Shown here in pieces: positions 26,294 through 34,722 of a stretch of 64,000 bases of DNA. Made by a program: the position numbers and the translations under genes. Below the pieces are notes generated by a model. It worked only from the letters and a program-made list of their open reading frames with translations. It made no database searches and was not told the origin of the DNA. The DNA comes from VRUE01 sp963702175 (GTDB lineage: Bacteria > Actinomycetota > Thermoleophilia > Solirubrobacterales > 70-9). Every line of letters starts with the position of its first letter. Within the stretch, counting starts at the first letter, position 1. The stretch spans positions 2,046,001-2,110,000 of the forward strand of contig OY969721.1 of assembly GCA_963702175.1 (NCBI GenBank), written 5' to 3'.

Positions 26294-27281
26294 GCTCACA
26301 GTCTTGATTACCCGCCTACACGAGCGCTTTCCGGCCCTGGCCGAGAGCCTTCCCCATCTCGTGCTGTCCGAGCGCCCGACGCCCGTCCGCGAGCTGGCCG
26401 GTCTCGGCATCTGGATGAAGGAAGACGGCGCCTTCGGCTCGGGCGGCTGGGGCGGCAACAAGGTGCGCAAGCTCGAGTGGCTGATCCCCGATGCCCAGCG
26501 CCGCGGCCGCCGCTCGATCCTCACCTTCGGCGGGCTGGGCACGAACTGGGGACTCGCGACCGCGCTCTACGCCCGCGAATACGGCCTCGAGACCGCGCTC
26601 GCGCTCGTCGACCAGCCGATCGACGCCCACGTCAGCGCCCAGCTCGCTCGGCTCGAGGCCTCGGGCGCTCGCATCTACCGCACCCACACGAAGGCGCGCA
26701 CCGTAGCGATGTTGCCGTGGCTGATCGCCCGCAACGTCCGCGGTGGACACCCGCCGTACCTGCTGCCGGCCGGCGGCTCCTCGCCGGTGGGAGTGCTCGG
26801 CTATGTCGAGGCGGCTCTGGAGATCGCCGCCCAGGTCGAGGACGGCTCGCTGCCCGAGCCGGCACATGTCGTCGTCCCGGTTGGCACCGGCGGTACCGCG
26901 GCCGGCCTGGCGCTCGGCCTGCAGCTCGCCGGCCTGCGCACCCGCGTGGTCGGGGTCGTGGTCAACGACCAGCTCCGCCTCGACGCCCCGGTGTTCGCCC
27001 GCCTCGCGCGGCGCACCGCCAAGTTGCTGGAGCGCCGTGGAGCGAGCCTCGGCCGGCTCCAGCTCGAGCCGGACATGCTCGACCTGACCCGCGACCAGAT
27101 CGGAGCGGGCTACGGCCACCCCACCGAGACCGCCACGCGCGCCGCCGCACTCGCCGCGGAGGAGCGGCTCCCGCTCGACCCTGTCTACACCGCGAAGGCA
27201 ATGGCCGGCCTGCTGGCGCTGCGCGCGGAAGGTCGCCTCGGCGACCCGGTGCTGTTTGTTCATACCGACGGGCCGCGTTAA
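26292..27281 (+). CDS. PLP-dependent D-cysteine desulfhydrase / ACC deaminase-like enzyme
   Basis: The 329-residue protein has GGNKVRKLEWL, with the probable Schiff-base Lys57, then TFGGLGTNWGLATALYAREY and VPVGTGGTAAGLALGLQLAG, the phosphate-binding glycine loop. These are the signatures of the ACC deaminase/D-cysteine desulfhydrase branch of fold-type II PLP enzymes. Both cleave amino acids to ammonia and a keto acid. The first ATG (26292) coincides with the divergent ATPase start; a start a few codons later cannot be excluded. Confidence 0.85.
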   Translation: MLTVLITRLHERFPALAESLPHLVLSERPTPVRELAGLGIWMKEDGAFGSGGWGGNKVRKLEWLIPDAQRRGRRSILTFGGLGTNWGLATALYAREYGLETALALVDQPIDAHVSAQLARLEASGARIYRTHTKARTVAMLPWLIARNVRGGHPPYLLPAGGSSPVGVLGYVEAALEIAAQVEDGSLPEPAHVVVPVGTGGTAAGLALGLQLAGLRTRVVGVVVNDQLRLDAPVFARLARRTAKLLERRGASLGRLQLEPDMLDLTRDQIGAGYGHPTETATRAAALAAEERLPLDPVYTAKAMAGLLALRAEGRLGDPVLFVHTDGPR

Positions 27282-27312
27282 GAAGCTATCGCTCGCCGCA
27301 GACAAAAAACCT

Positions 27313-27331
27313 AAATCTGATAGTCTGATTT
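27313..27331 (+). promoter_or_regulatory. Possible autoregulatory site upstream of the antitoxin
   Basis: AAATCTGATAGTCTGATTT ends two bases before the antitoxin ATG. It contains TCTGAT twice and AAATC/GATTT at its ends, in a locally AT-rich stretch. Phd-type antitoxins usually bind such sites at their own promoter. Confidence 0.4.
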
Positions 27332-27332
27332 C

Positions 27333-27584
27333 ATGAAGCAGTTGAGTGCTACTGATGCGTCTCGCCGGTTCTCGGAGGTGCTGGACGAGGTGGAACGCGG
27401 TGGGGAGTCCTACGTCGTGGTTCGCCACGGCCGTGCCGTGGCGACGATCGGCCCGGCGAGCGGCGGAACCGGGAAAGCGCTCAAGGAGGCGCTTCGCGGC
27501 AATCGGCCCGACGATGCCTGGGCGGACGAGCTGCGGGAGCTTCGCGAGGGCATGGAGCCTGTGACGGACCCCTGGCGCGACTGA
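27333..27584 (+). CDS. Phd/YefM-type antitoxin
   Basis: The 83-residue protein starts MKQLSATDASRRFSEVLDEV and contains GGESYVVVRHGRAVATIGP, the standard N-terminal DNA-binding dimer fold of Phd/YefM antitoxins. The acidic C-terminal part (ADELRELREGMEP) should wrap the toxin. It overlaps the start of the PIN toxin gene. Confidence 0.88.
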   Translation: MKQLSATDASRRFSEVLDEVERGGESYVVVRHGRAVATIGPASGGTGKALKEALRGNRPDDAWADELRELREGMEPVTDPWRD

Positions 27585-27964
27585 TCCTCGATACGACGGT
27601 CTTGGTCAATGCCGAGCGCGGGGGCGATTCGCTGGGCGAGGCGATCGACGATGGCGATGATGTCGCGGTAGCGGCGATCACCGTGGCGGAGCTGAGGGTT
27701 GGCGTTCAGCTGGCGAAAGGCCGAAGGCGGGACAAGAGGCAGCGCTTCGTCGCGGCGGTTCTAGATGCCGTCTCGGTCGAGGTCTACGACCTCGACGTGG
27801 CCGAGGCACACGCCGCCCTGCTGGCGCACGTTCGACAGACAGGCTCGCCTCGCGGTGCCCACGACCTCATCATCGCCGCGACCGCGCGAGCCCGGGACCG
27901 GCAGGTTGTGAGCTTCGATCAAAGCGGCTTTGCCGAGCTTCCCGGCGTCAGCGCCGTAGGGTAG
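27572..27964 (+). CDS. PIN-domain ribonuclease toxin (VapC-type)
   Basis: The PIN fold requires the N-terminal LILDTTVLVN strand with its first catalytic Asp. That strand is encoded in frame from 27581, so the TTG at 27602 is too late. The nearest candidate is CTG at 27572, inside the antitoxin gene, as no ATG, GTG or TTG is available. Other catalytic acids are in VAELRVG, GAHDLIIAATA and VVSFDQSGF. The 130-residue length fits VapC. It would cleave RNA when free of the antitoxin. The 3' end overlaps the convergent dioxygenase by 17 bp. Confidence 0.8.
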   Translation: MARLILDTTVLVNAERGGDSLGEAIDDGDDVAVAAITVAELRVGVQLAKGRRRDKRQRFVAAVLDAVSVEVYDLDVAEAHAALLAHVRQTGSPRGAHDLIIAATARARDRQVVSFDQSGFAELPGVSAVG

Positions 27965-28763
27965 CGCTGGGATCCACACCCAGCGCCGCTCTTGCCGTAA
28001 AGCCATTCCGCTTGAGACTGCTGCCGGCCCGTGCGAGGGCGAGCACGGAGCTCGAGCCGCCCTGATATCGGAAGACGCCATCCGTGCTGCGCGAGGTGAT
28101 CACGGCGCTATTCCGGTTGTAGGGGGCGAGCGCGAAGACTTCCGCGTCGCGCCGATCAGAGGTGAACAGTTGACCGGTGTACGAGACGCGACCACCGGAG
28201 TAGGTGCCGTCGCTCTGCCCTCCGCCGATATGGACCTTGACGTGGATGTGCGTCGTCCGTCCCGGGTACTGACCCGGATAGATGGTCGCGAACTCCGCCA
28301 GGCCGTTCCCGTCGGTGAGCTGGACCCCACGCAGGTAAGTCTCGCCCTCGCTGCCCTCCGATGGCTCGCCGGAGTAGACGCCAAGCGCGTCGCAGTGCCA
28401 GATGTCAACGGCGGCATCGCGGATCGGCTCGCAGGTATTCGAGTCGACGACCGTCAGCGCGAGGGCAAGTGGCACGCCTGGGCGGTTCTCGACGATGTTC
28501 TGTCGAACCTGCACCAGGTCGATATAGAAGGGGCCTTCCTCCTGTTCGGGCGTCAACACGCAGTCAGGCGTGGTTGTGGCTCCTCCCAGCGTGGATCTGG
28601 CCGCCTCGCGCTCGTCGGCGCCGCAGGCGTAAAGGACAGCGCTCGCCAGCGCCCCTGCCGACAGCGCCACCATCTCGCGGCGCCGCATCGATATCTGGGT
28701 CTCGTTGGAAGGTCGGCAGTCGTCCGCCGGACCCTCTCGGCTCCCGCTCGGACGATCGCTCAT
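27948..28763 (-). CDS. Exported intradiol ring-cleavage dioxygenase-like protein
   Basis: The 271-residue protein has a signal with SMRRREMVALSAGALASAVL, resembling a Tat signal, and ACG near 46 that could be lipid-modified. The catalytic domain shows GPFYID, DIWHCDALGVYSG, QLTDGNGLAEFATIYPGQYP, GRTTHIHVKVH and QLF. The tyrosine and histidine iron ligands of intradiol dioxygenases are thus present (Y in GVYSG, Y in GQYPGR, H in THIHVKV). The substrate is unknown; secreted relatives may attack lignin-like catechols. Confidence 0.85.
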   Translation of the reverse strand: MSDRPSGSREGPADDCRPSNETQISMRRREMVALSAGALASAVLYACGADEREAARSTLGGATTTPDCVLTPEQEEGPFYIDLVQVRQNIVENRPGVPLALALTVVDSNTCEPIRDAAVDIWHCDALGVYSGEPSEGSEGETYLRGVQLTDGNGLAEFATIYPGQYPGRTTHIHVKVHIGGGQSDGTYSGGRVSYTGQLFTSDRRDAEVFALAPYNRNSAVITSRSTDGVFRYQGGSSSVLALARAGSSLKRNGFTARAALGVDPSATLRR

Positions 28764-28818
28764 CAGCCTCCTTCCAACTAATGCAGATTCTCGACTTCAA
28801 AAGGCTAGCCCACTGCAC

Positions 28819-28852
28819 ATAGCAGGACTGCTATACATAGCAACCTTGCTAT
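28819..28852. promoter_or_regulatory. Two palindromic operators overlapping the XRE start
   Basis: ATAGCAGGACTGCTAT (28819-28834) and ATAGCAACCTTGCTAT (28837-28852) share half-sites ATAGCA/TGCTAT with 18-bp centre spacing. The second covers the first two bases of the ATG at 28851. This is the classical layout for repression by the encoded XRE protein. Confidence 0.7.
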
Positions 28853-29192
28853 GGCAAAGCGCGAGCCCAAAACATCTCGTCGGCTGGACGACCGCCTCGC
28901 GTCTTTTCGCGAGGCGGTGGGTGCAGCGCCCGACCCCGATGATCGAGAGCTGTTCGGCCTGATCGCGGAACGGGTCGCGGAGAGGCGGAAAGCCTGGGGC
29001 GTCTCCCAGCGTGAACTGGCTGAGCTCTGTGGGACGACGCAGTCCGCAATCGCCCGGGTGGAGCGGGGGGCGCGGCCACCCCGGATCGACACCCTTGCGC
29101 GCATTGCCGCAGCCCTCGACTGCGAGCTGGTGATCGAGCTTCGCCCCAGAACGAATCCGCCTGACGGCGGCAAAGGAGGAGAGACAGGATGA
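28851..29192 (+). CDS. XRE-family regulator
   Basis: The 113-residue protein has a helical N-terminal part and an XRE domain at about 43-100, with SQRELAELCGTTQSAIARVE. The ATG is embedded in an operator palindrome and has no Shine-Dalgarno, so the mRNA may be leaderless. The stop overlaps the start of the zinc-ribbon membrane protein in an ATGA. It probably represses its own two-gene operon. Confidence 0.85.
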   Translation: MAKREPKTSRRLDDRLASFREAVGAAPDPDDRELFGLIAERVAERRKAWGVSQRELAELCGTTQSAIARVERGARPPRIDTLARIAAALDCELVIELRPRTNPPDGGKGGETG

Positions 29193-30157
29193 GCGAGAGC
29201 AGCAGCCGATTCCGACCAGCGGGTAGCCGGGTGGGGGATGGGGAGATCGAGACGAGCACCGCCGAGAAGATCCTTGCTCTCGTCCTCGCTGTCTTCATCG
29301 CGATCGGTGCCGTTTGGGGTTACGTCAAGCTCGACGATGTCTCCAAGAGCGACTCGACCTCCTATGTGCCAGACCGGAGGCTCATCGACCCCGCCGAATT
29401 CTCGGCGATTCAGAAGCACCGGCAGGCGATTCACTCGGTCGATAGGACTCGGCGGGAGCGGCGGGCGGCCACTCGTCAATTGGAGCTCAGCCGCGAGGCC
29501 TACCGAACGGCATTGGACGCCGACGAACCGTCGGCTGCGCTGCGAACGGAGTACGAGTCCGCTCAAGTCAGGTTCGCGTCAGCATCGAGAGAGCTGGGGG
29601 GCGCCGTCAGGGTTGAGATGCGGACTCGTCCGAGCGCGGTGGAGGTACAGGAACGGCTGACCGAGCTGCGACAGCGCACCGCGGAGAATGAGGACGAGGA
29701 TCGCGCCCGGCACGACCGGATCGTCTTCCTCCTGCGCCTGGCTTTGCTGATCCTGATGCTCGCGGCCGCCTACCGGCTGCTCATCCGCCTTCGGTCTCGG
29801 AACCCCCGCTATCTCCCCGCCGCGCTCGCCTGGATCGGGGCCACCGCGGTTCTCGCCGCCGTCATGGCCGCGGACTACACCGACAACTACATCGAGTTCG
29901 CCGAGGTCGGGCCTCTGGTGATCTCGATCGTGGGAGTAGCCCTGACGTTGGTCGCCTTCGTTGCCCTGCAGCGTTTCCTGGCGAAACGAGTTCCGGCACG
30001 GCGGGTTCGTCGTGGAGAGTGTCCCTTTTGCGGGTTCCCCCTTCGCGACAAGCGGCATTGCGAGGGGTGCGGGCGAGCGGTGATCGCCAGCTGCACGAGC
30101 TGCCACGAGGATCGCCGGGTCGGCACGCCTCGGTGTGGCTACTGTGGCAATGCGTAG
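29189..30157 (+). CDS. Membrane protein with coiled coil and C-terminal zinc ribbons
   Basis: The 322-residue protein has a helix at about 26-47 and a charged coiled-coil region (70-180, RRERRAATRQLELSREAYRT). Three more helices follow (about 182-200, 212-230, 242-262). The C-terminal 50-residue zinc-binding tail has CPFCGFPL, CEGCGR, CTSC and CGYCGNA. It is coupled to the XRE regulator. Function unknown; the zinc tail is probably cytoplasmic. Confidence 0.75.
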   Translation: MSESSSRFRPAGSRVGDGEIETSTAEKILALVLAVFIAIGAVWGYVKLDDVSKSDSTSYVPDRRLIDPAEFSAIQKHRQAIHSVDRTRRERRAATRQLELSREAYRTALDADEPSAALRTEYESAQVRFASASRELGGAVRVEMRTRPSAVEVQERLTELRQRTAENEDEDRARHDRIVFLLRLALLILMLAAAYRLLIRLRSRNPRYLPAALAWIGATAVLAAVMAADYTDNYIEFAEVGPLVISIVGVALTLVAFVALQRFLAKRVPARRVRRGECPFCGFPLRDKRHCEGCGRAVIASCTSCHEDRRVGTPRCGYCGNA

Positions 30158-30200
30158 CCGGGAACTAGACACCACGATGCGCGTGCAACCCGGCGAGGTG

Positions 30201-31268
30201 CTAGGCGGCCGCGGGCGTCGCTGCCTGCAGGCGCTCCAGTGCCTGCTCCTGGGCTGCGGCGAGCGGGGTGACTCCCCTCCGGTCGGCCGCTTCGAGGATT
30301 CGGCGCATCGTCGGGCCGATCCTGTCGACGAGGCGCAGGACCACTTCGCTGTCCAGGTCGTGCAGCTCGGCGTAGACGTTGATCAGGCCGCCGGCGTTGG
30401 CGATGAAGTCGGGTGCGAGGAGGATGCTGCGCTGCGCAAGCGCCCCCACCAGCCGCTCGTCGAAGAGCACGTTGTTCGCGGCCCCGCAGACGATCTGACA
30501 GCGAAGCCGCTCGATCGCGGCCGCGTCGATCGCGCCGCCGAGGGCGCAGGGGGCGAGCACGTCGCAGTCCGCGGCGATCGCATCCGCCGGGTCGACCCAT
30601 GTCGCCCCGAGCTCTTCCGCGAGCGCCCTGCGCGCAGGGTCGATGTCCGAGATCGCGAGCTCCGCGCCGCCGCCGGCGAGCATTCGCGCCAGCCGGCCGC
30701 CGACGCTGCCGGCGCCGACCACGCAGATCCGGGCACCTGACACCGACGCATCGCCGAAGCGATGTTCGAGACAGGCCTTCATCGCCTCAAGCACGCCTCG
30801 CGCGGTCAGCGGGCCCGGGTCGCCGCGGCCGCCGCGCTCCGCTGGCAGGCCGACCACATGGGCGGTGCGCTCGGCGATCGCGACCATGTCGGCGGCGCCG
30901 GTGCCGACGTCCTCCGCGGTCACGTAGCGCCCCTCGAGCGACTCGACTGCGTCGCCGAAGTCGAGCAGCATCCGCCGGCGCAGCTCGCCCACCGGTCGCT
31001 CGGGCGTCGGGGCGCAGATCACGCCCTTGCCGCCGCCGAGGTCGAGCCCGGCCGCGGCGGCCTTGTAGGTCATCGCCCGCGCCAGCCGCAGGGCGTCCTC
31101 CACGCCGTCCGCGGCGGACTCGTAGTGCCACATCCGCGCGCCGCCGAGCGCCGGGCCGAGGGCGGTGGAATGAACGGCGATCGCGATCGTGGCGCCGCTG
31201 CGGGACCCGGAGACAACTTGCAGGTCCTCGTAGCCGGAGGCCATCGCCGTCAGTCGCGCGTCACTCAC
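30201..31268 (-). CDS. Leu/Val/Phe-type amino-acid dehydrogenase
   Basis: GTG at 31268, eight bases inside the end of the E2 gene, gives 355 residues. LDLGGGKGVI carries the catalytic-site glycine/lysine loop, followed by EDVGTGAADM and the Rossmann motif VVGAGSVGGRLARML, then ANAGGLINVY. These are features of Glu/Leu/Phe/Val dehydrogenases. The enzyme deaminates branched-chain amino acids to the keto acids used by the complex encoded upstream, giving a coherent catabolic operon. Confidence 0.9.
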   Translation of the reverse strand: MSDARLTAMASGYEDLQVVSGSRSGATIAIAVHSTALGPALGGARMWHYESAADGVEDALRLARAMTYKAAAAGLDLGGGKGVICAPTPERPVGELRRRMLLDFGDAVESLEGRYVTAEDVGTGAADMVAIAERTAHVVGLPAERGGRGDPGPLTARGVLEAMKACLEHRFGDASVSGARICVVGAGSVGGRLARMLAGGGAELAISDIDPARRALAEELGATWVDPADAIAADCDVLAPCALGGAIDAAAIERLRCQIVCGAANNVLFDERLVGALAQRSILLAPDFIANAGGLINVYAELHDLDSEVVLRLVDRIGPTMRRILEAADRRGVTPLAAAQEQALERLQAATPAAA

Positions 31269-32547
31269 TCCGACCCCCTTCCTCCAGGGCCTGCTGCATC
31301 TCGGCGAGGAAGCGGGCCGCCTCGGCGCCGTCGAGCGCCCGGTGGTCCCAGGACATGCAGAGGTAGGACATCGGCCGGATCGCAATTGCCTCGTCGCCGT
31401 CGCGCTCGACGACGACCGGGCGCTTGACGATCGCCTCCAGGTCGAGGATCGCGACCTGGGGCTGGTTGATGATCGGCGTCGCGAGCACCGCCCCGAACTG
31501 ACCTGGGTTAGTGATCGTGAACGTGCCGCCCTGGACCTCGTCGGGATGCAGCCGCTTCTCTCGCGCGCGGGTGGCCAGGTCGCCGATCGCCGCCGCCAGG
31601 CCCTCGAGGCTGAGCCGCTCTGCCTGCCGGATCACGGGCACGATCAGGCCGTGCTCGAGGGCGACGGCGATGCCGAGATTGACCTGGTCGTGGTAGACGA
31701 TCTCCTCGCCGTCGAGCGAGGCGTTGAGGACCGGATGCCGCTCCAGGGCCGCAACGACCTCTCTGGCGACGAAGGCGAGGTAGGTGAGGTTGACGCCGCG
31801 GCGAGCCATCGTCTCGCGCAGCTCCTGGCGCTGACGGGCAATGCGCGAGAAGTCGACCTCGACCACCGTCGTGCAGTGCGCCGAGCTGCGGCGGCTGTCG
31901 AGCATGTGGCGTGCGATCTGCTCCCGCATCGGCGACATCCGCTCGCGCCGGGTAGGGCCGATCAGGTCCTCGGCCGAGGCGGCTGGCTGCGGCTCGCCTT
32001 GGTAGGGCGACTCGGTGTGCAAGGGCCGCTCCTCGCGCACCTCTGGCTCGTCACGCTCCTCCTTCGCCGCACCGTTCGCGAGGAAGCCCATCAGGTCGGC
32101 CTTGCGCACCCGCCCGCCTACACCTTTGCCCTCGACCCGCTCGAGATCGACCCCGTGCTCCGCGGCGATCCTGCGCACGACCGGCGAGTAGAACCGCGAG
32201 CGGTCTACCTCTGGTGCCTCCTCGGGATGGGCCTCCGCTGACTTCTCCGAGTGCGACTCCTCCGGATGCGCCTCGCCAGGTGCCGCGGAAGTGTCGAGCT
32301 CGGCGAGTGGAGTTCCCACGGAGACCGTCTCGCCAGGCTCGACCAGGATCCGCTCGAGGCGGCCGGAGGCGGGGGAGGGGATCTCGACGTCGACCTTGTC
32401 GGTGCTGACGTCGCAGATCGACTCGTCGGCCTCGACCCAGTCGCCTGGGCGCTTGCGCCACTCAAGGATCGTTCCCTCGGCGACCGAGATTCCCATCTGC
32501 GGCATCGAGACCTCGACGATCGAGGCGTCAGTACGTGAGGAGCTCAC
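31261..32547 (-). CDS. bkdC: Branched-chain alpha-keto acid dehydrogenase E2 (acyltransferase)
   Basis: The 428-residue protein has a lipoyl domain (residues 10-85; the lipoylated Lys is in CDVSTDKVDVEIPS) and an Ala/Glu-rich linker with SEKSAEAHPEEAPE. A peripheral subunit-binding domain follows (SPVVRRIAAEHGVDLERVEG, about 122-160), then the catalytic domain ending in SWDHRALDGAEAARFL. It transfers the acyl group to CoA. The start overlaps the end of the E1 beta gene by 20 bp. No E3 gene is present nearby. Confidence 0.92.
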   Translation of the reverse strand: MSSSRTDASIVEVSMPQMGISVAEGTILEWRKRPGDWVEADESICDVSTDKVDVEIPSPASGRLERILVEPGETVSVGTPLAELDTSAAPGEAHPEESHSEKSAEAHPEEAPEVDRSRFYSPVVRRIAAEHGVDLERVEGKGVGGRVRKADLMGFLANGAAKEERDEPEVREERPLHTESPYQGEPQPAASAEDLIGPTRRERMSPMREQIARHMLDSRRSSAHCTTVVEVDFSRIARQRQELRETMARRGVNLTYLAFVAREVVAALERHPVLNASLDGEEIVYHDQVNLGIAVALEHGLIVPVIRQAERLSLEGLAAAIGDLATRAREKRLHPDEVQGGTFTITNPGQFGAVLATPIINQPQVAILDLEAIVKRPVVVERDGDEAIAIRPMSYLCMSWDHRALDGAEAARFLAEMQQALEEGGRSE

Positions 32548-33493
32548 GGCATGCCTCCTTCATGTCGTCGAGCTGGGGGAGGACTGCCTGCTCGAGCGGC
32601 GGGCTGAACGGGATCGGGACGTCCGGCGTCGTCAGGCGGCGGACCGGGGCATCGAGGTCCTCGAACGCCTCCTCGCCGATCAGCCCCGCCACCTCGGCCC
32701 CGGCGCCGCAGGCGCGGGTCGCCTCGTGGGCGATCAGCACCTTGCCGGTCTTGCGCGAGCTGGCGAGGATCGCCTCGCTGTCGAGCGGGCAGAGGGTGCG
32801 GAGATCGACGACCTCGATGTCCTCGTCGAGCTGGGCGGCCGCCTCGAGGGCGAGGTGAACGGAGGAGCCATAGGCGACTACCGTCATCTCCGAGCCCTCG
32901 CGGGCCACCCGCGCCTCGCCGATCGGCACCGTGTACTCACCCTCGGGGACCTCCCCGCGCACGTGGCGATAGAGCCCCTTGTGCTCGAGGAAGCAGACCG
33001 GGTTGGGGTCGCGGATCGCGCTCGCCAGCAGCCCCTTGGCGTCCTCCGCGGTGGCGGGGGTGAGCACCTTCAGCCCCGGTGCCTGGAGAAACCACGCCTC
33101 CGGGTTCTGGGAGTGGAAGGGACCGCCGGAGAAGCCCCCTCCCGAGGGAAGCCGCACCACCATCGGTACTGCCACTCCCTGCCGGTAGTGCAGCTTCGCC
33201 GCGACGTTGACGAGCTGATCGAAGCCGCAGGAGATGAAGTCGGCGAACTGCATCTCGCAGACGGGGCGCATGCCCTCGATCGCGGCTCCGGTCGCCGCGC
33301 CGACGATCGCGTTCTCGGCCAGGGGAGCGTCGAGCACGCGGTCGGCTCCGAACTCCTCGGCGAAGCCGTCGGTCACCTTGAAGGCGCCGCCAAAGGCGCC
33401 GATGTCCTCACCGAGGCAGAACACGGACTCGTCGCGGCGCATCTCCGTTCGGAGCGCGTCGGAGATCGCCTCGAGGTACGTCATCTCGGCCAT
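32528..33493 (-). CDS. bkdB: Branched-chain alpha-keto acid dehydrogenase E1 beta
   Basis: ATG at 33493 (TGATG junction with E1 alpha) gives 321 residues; a GTG one codon earlier is possible. TYLEAISDALRTEM, GEDIGAFGGAFKVTDG, QFADFISCGFDQLVNVAAKL and the transketolase C-domain VVDLRTLCPLDSEAI are standard for the beta subunit. An in-frame extension to 33619 is only the shadow of E1 alpha. It works with E1 alpha in thiamine-dependent decarboxylation. Confidence 0.93.
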   Translation of the reverse strand: MAEMTYLEAISDALRTEMRRDESVFCLGEDIGAFGGAFKVTDGFAEEFGADRVLDAPLAENAIVGAATGAAIEGMRPVCEMQFADFISCGFDQLVNVAAKLHYRQGVAVPMVVRLPSGGGFSGGPFHSQNPEAWFLQAPGLKVLTPATAEDAKGLLASAIRDPNPVCFLEHKGLYRHVRGEVPEGEYTVPIGEARVAREGSEMTVVAYGSSVHLALEAAAQLDEDIEVVDLRTLCPLDSEAILASSRKTGKVLIAHEATRACGAGAEVAGLIGEEAFEDLDAPVRRLTTPDVPIPFSPPLEQAVLPQLDDMKEACRELLTY

Positions 33494-34560
33494 CACTCCG
33501 CCTCCCAGCGCGACCAAGGCGCCGCTCCGTCGCCGAGCGGCTCCCAGCGCTCGGCGAACACACCCTCGGTCGCGATCCCGGGGTCCGGCAGCGGCGATGC
33601 GAGCGCCCTCTCGGCGCACTCAGCGACGTAGGAGCGAACCTGCTCGCCAATCTCGGTGACCTCGTCCCCGGCGAAGCCGAAGTCGGAGGCGAGCCGGGCC
33701 GCGTAACGCTCGATCGGGTCGCGCCTCTCCCACTCCTCGAGCATCCCGTCGGGGATATAGCTCATGTTGTCGTGGGCGCCATGCCCGTGCATCCGCATCG
33801 TCTGGCACTCGATCAGGGTCGGTCCCGCGCCCCCGCGGGCGCGCTCGACGGCGGCGTGCGCCGCCTCGAACACCGCCTCGACGTCGTTGCCGTCGACGTT
33901 CGCTCCGGGGAAGCCGTAGCTGGCTGCGTGCTGGACCGGATCCACCGCGAACTCGAGTTCGTTCGGAGTCGAGTAGGCGAACTGATTGTTCTCGAGGATG
34001 AAGACGATCGGCAGGCGGTGGATCCCGGCGAGGTTCATCGCCTCGTGCCACTGCCCGTTGGCGGTCGAGCCCTCGCCGAAGAACGTCATCGCCACGCGCG
34101 GCTCACCCCGCATCTTGAAGGCGAGCGCCATCCCGTTTGCGACCTGGGCCATGTCGGGCAGCATCGAAACCATCCCGACGCAGCCGAGCCGCCGGTCGCC
34201 GAAGTGCATGTTGCCGTCCTTGCCGCCGGTCACCCCGCCCGCTCTGCCCATGTAGTTGGCCAGATAGCGATCCGGGGTTACGCCGCGGACGAAATGCGCT
34301 CCGAGGTCGCGATGCAGGATGCACAGCCGGTCACGCGGGCCGAGCGCAAACGTCGCCCCGACGGCGATCGCCTCCTGTCCACGGCCGTCGTAGAAGGACC
34401 CCGGGACCTTGCCCTGCTTGTAGAGGGCCAAGCCGCGCTCCTCGGCGGCCCGCATCATCGTCATGTAACGGAGCAGCCGCGCGCGGTCCTCTCGGGTCAG
34501 CAGCGCACGGTCGGCTGAAGCGGTGGCGTCGCGTACCGCGCTCGCGTCGCTGAGCGTCAT
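33493..34560 (-). CDS. bkdA: Branched-chain alpha-keto acid dehydrogenase E1 alpha
   Basis: ATG at 34560 gives 355 residues and is preferred over GTG at 34605. The thiamine diphosphate motif is FFGEGSTANGQWHEAMNLAG followed by FILENNQFAYST, and GGKDGNMHFGD and RMHGHGAHDN are typical of the alpha subunit. It is the first gene of the operon E1 alpha, E1 beta, E2, dehydrogenase. The 160 bp upstream hold the likely promoter; no operator palindrome was recognised. Confidence 0.93.
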   Translation of the reverse strand: MTLSDASAVRDATASADRALLTREDRARLLRYMTMMRAAEERGLALYKQGKVPGSFYDGRGQEAIAVGATFALGPRDRLCILHRDLGAHFVRGVTPDRYLANYMGRAGGVTGGKDGNMHFGDRRLGCVGMVSMLPDMAQVANGMALAFKMRGEPRVAMTFFGEGSTANGQWHEAMNLAGIHRLPIVFILENNQFAYSTPNELEFAVDPVQHAASYGFPGANVDGNDVEAVFEAAHAAVERARGGAGPTLIECQTMRMHGHGAHDNMSYIPDGMLEEWERRDPIERYAARLASDFGFAGDEVTEIGEQVRSYVAECAERALASPLPDPGIATEGVFAERWEPLGDGAAPWSRWEAE

Positions 34561-34722
34561 ATCTCTTCGCCTCTCGGTTCTTGCCGGCTTCGGGATCGCC
34601 TCCACCGGGCAGGTTCGCCGCGACCGCGGGATCTCCGAGGTCGCGCCTATGGCGAGGGGAGCGGAGGGATCTGCCTCTTCTCCCTATGTATCGATTGAAT
34701 CTTACCCCGGTCGGCGGCCCGT

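Noticed and set aside
32528..33619. Longer E1 beta reading from 33619
   Set aside because: The extra 42 residues are antisense-like low-complexity sequence over E1 alpha; the ATG at 33493 matches the family start.
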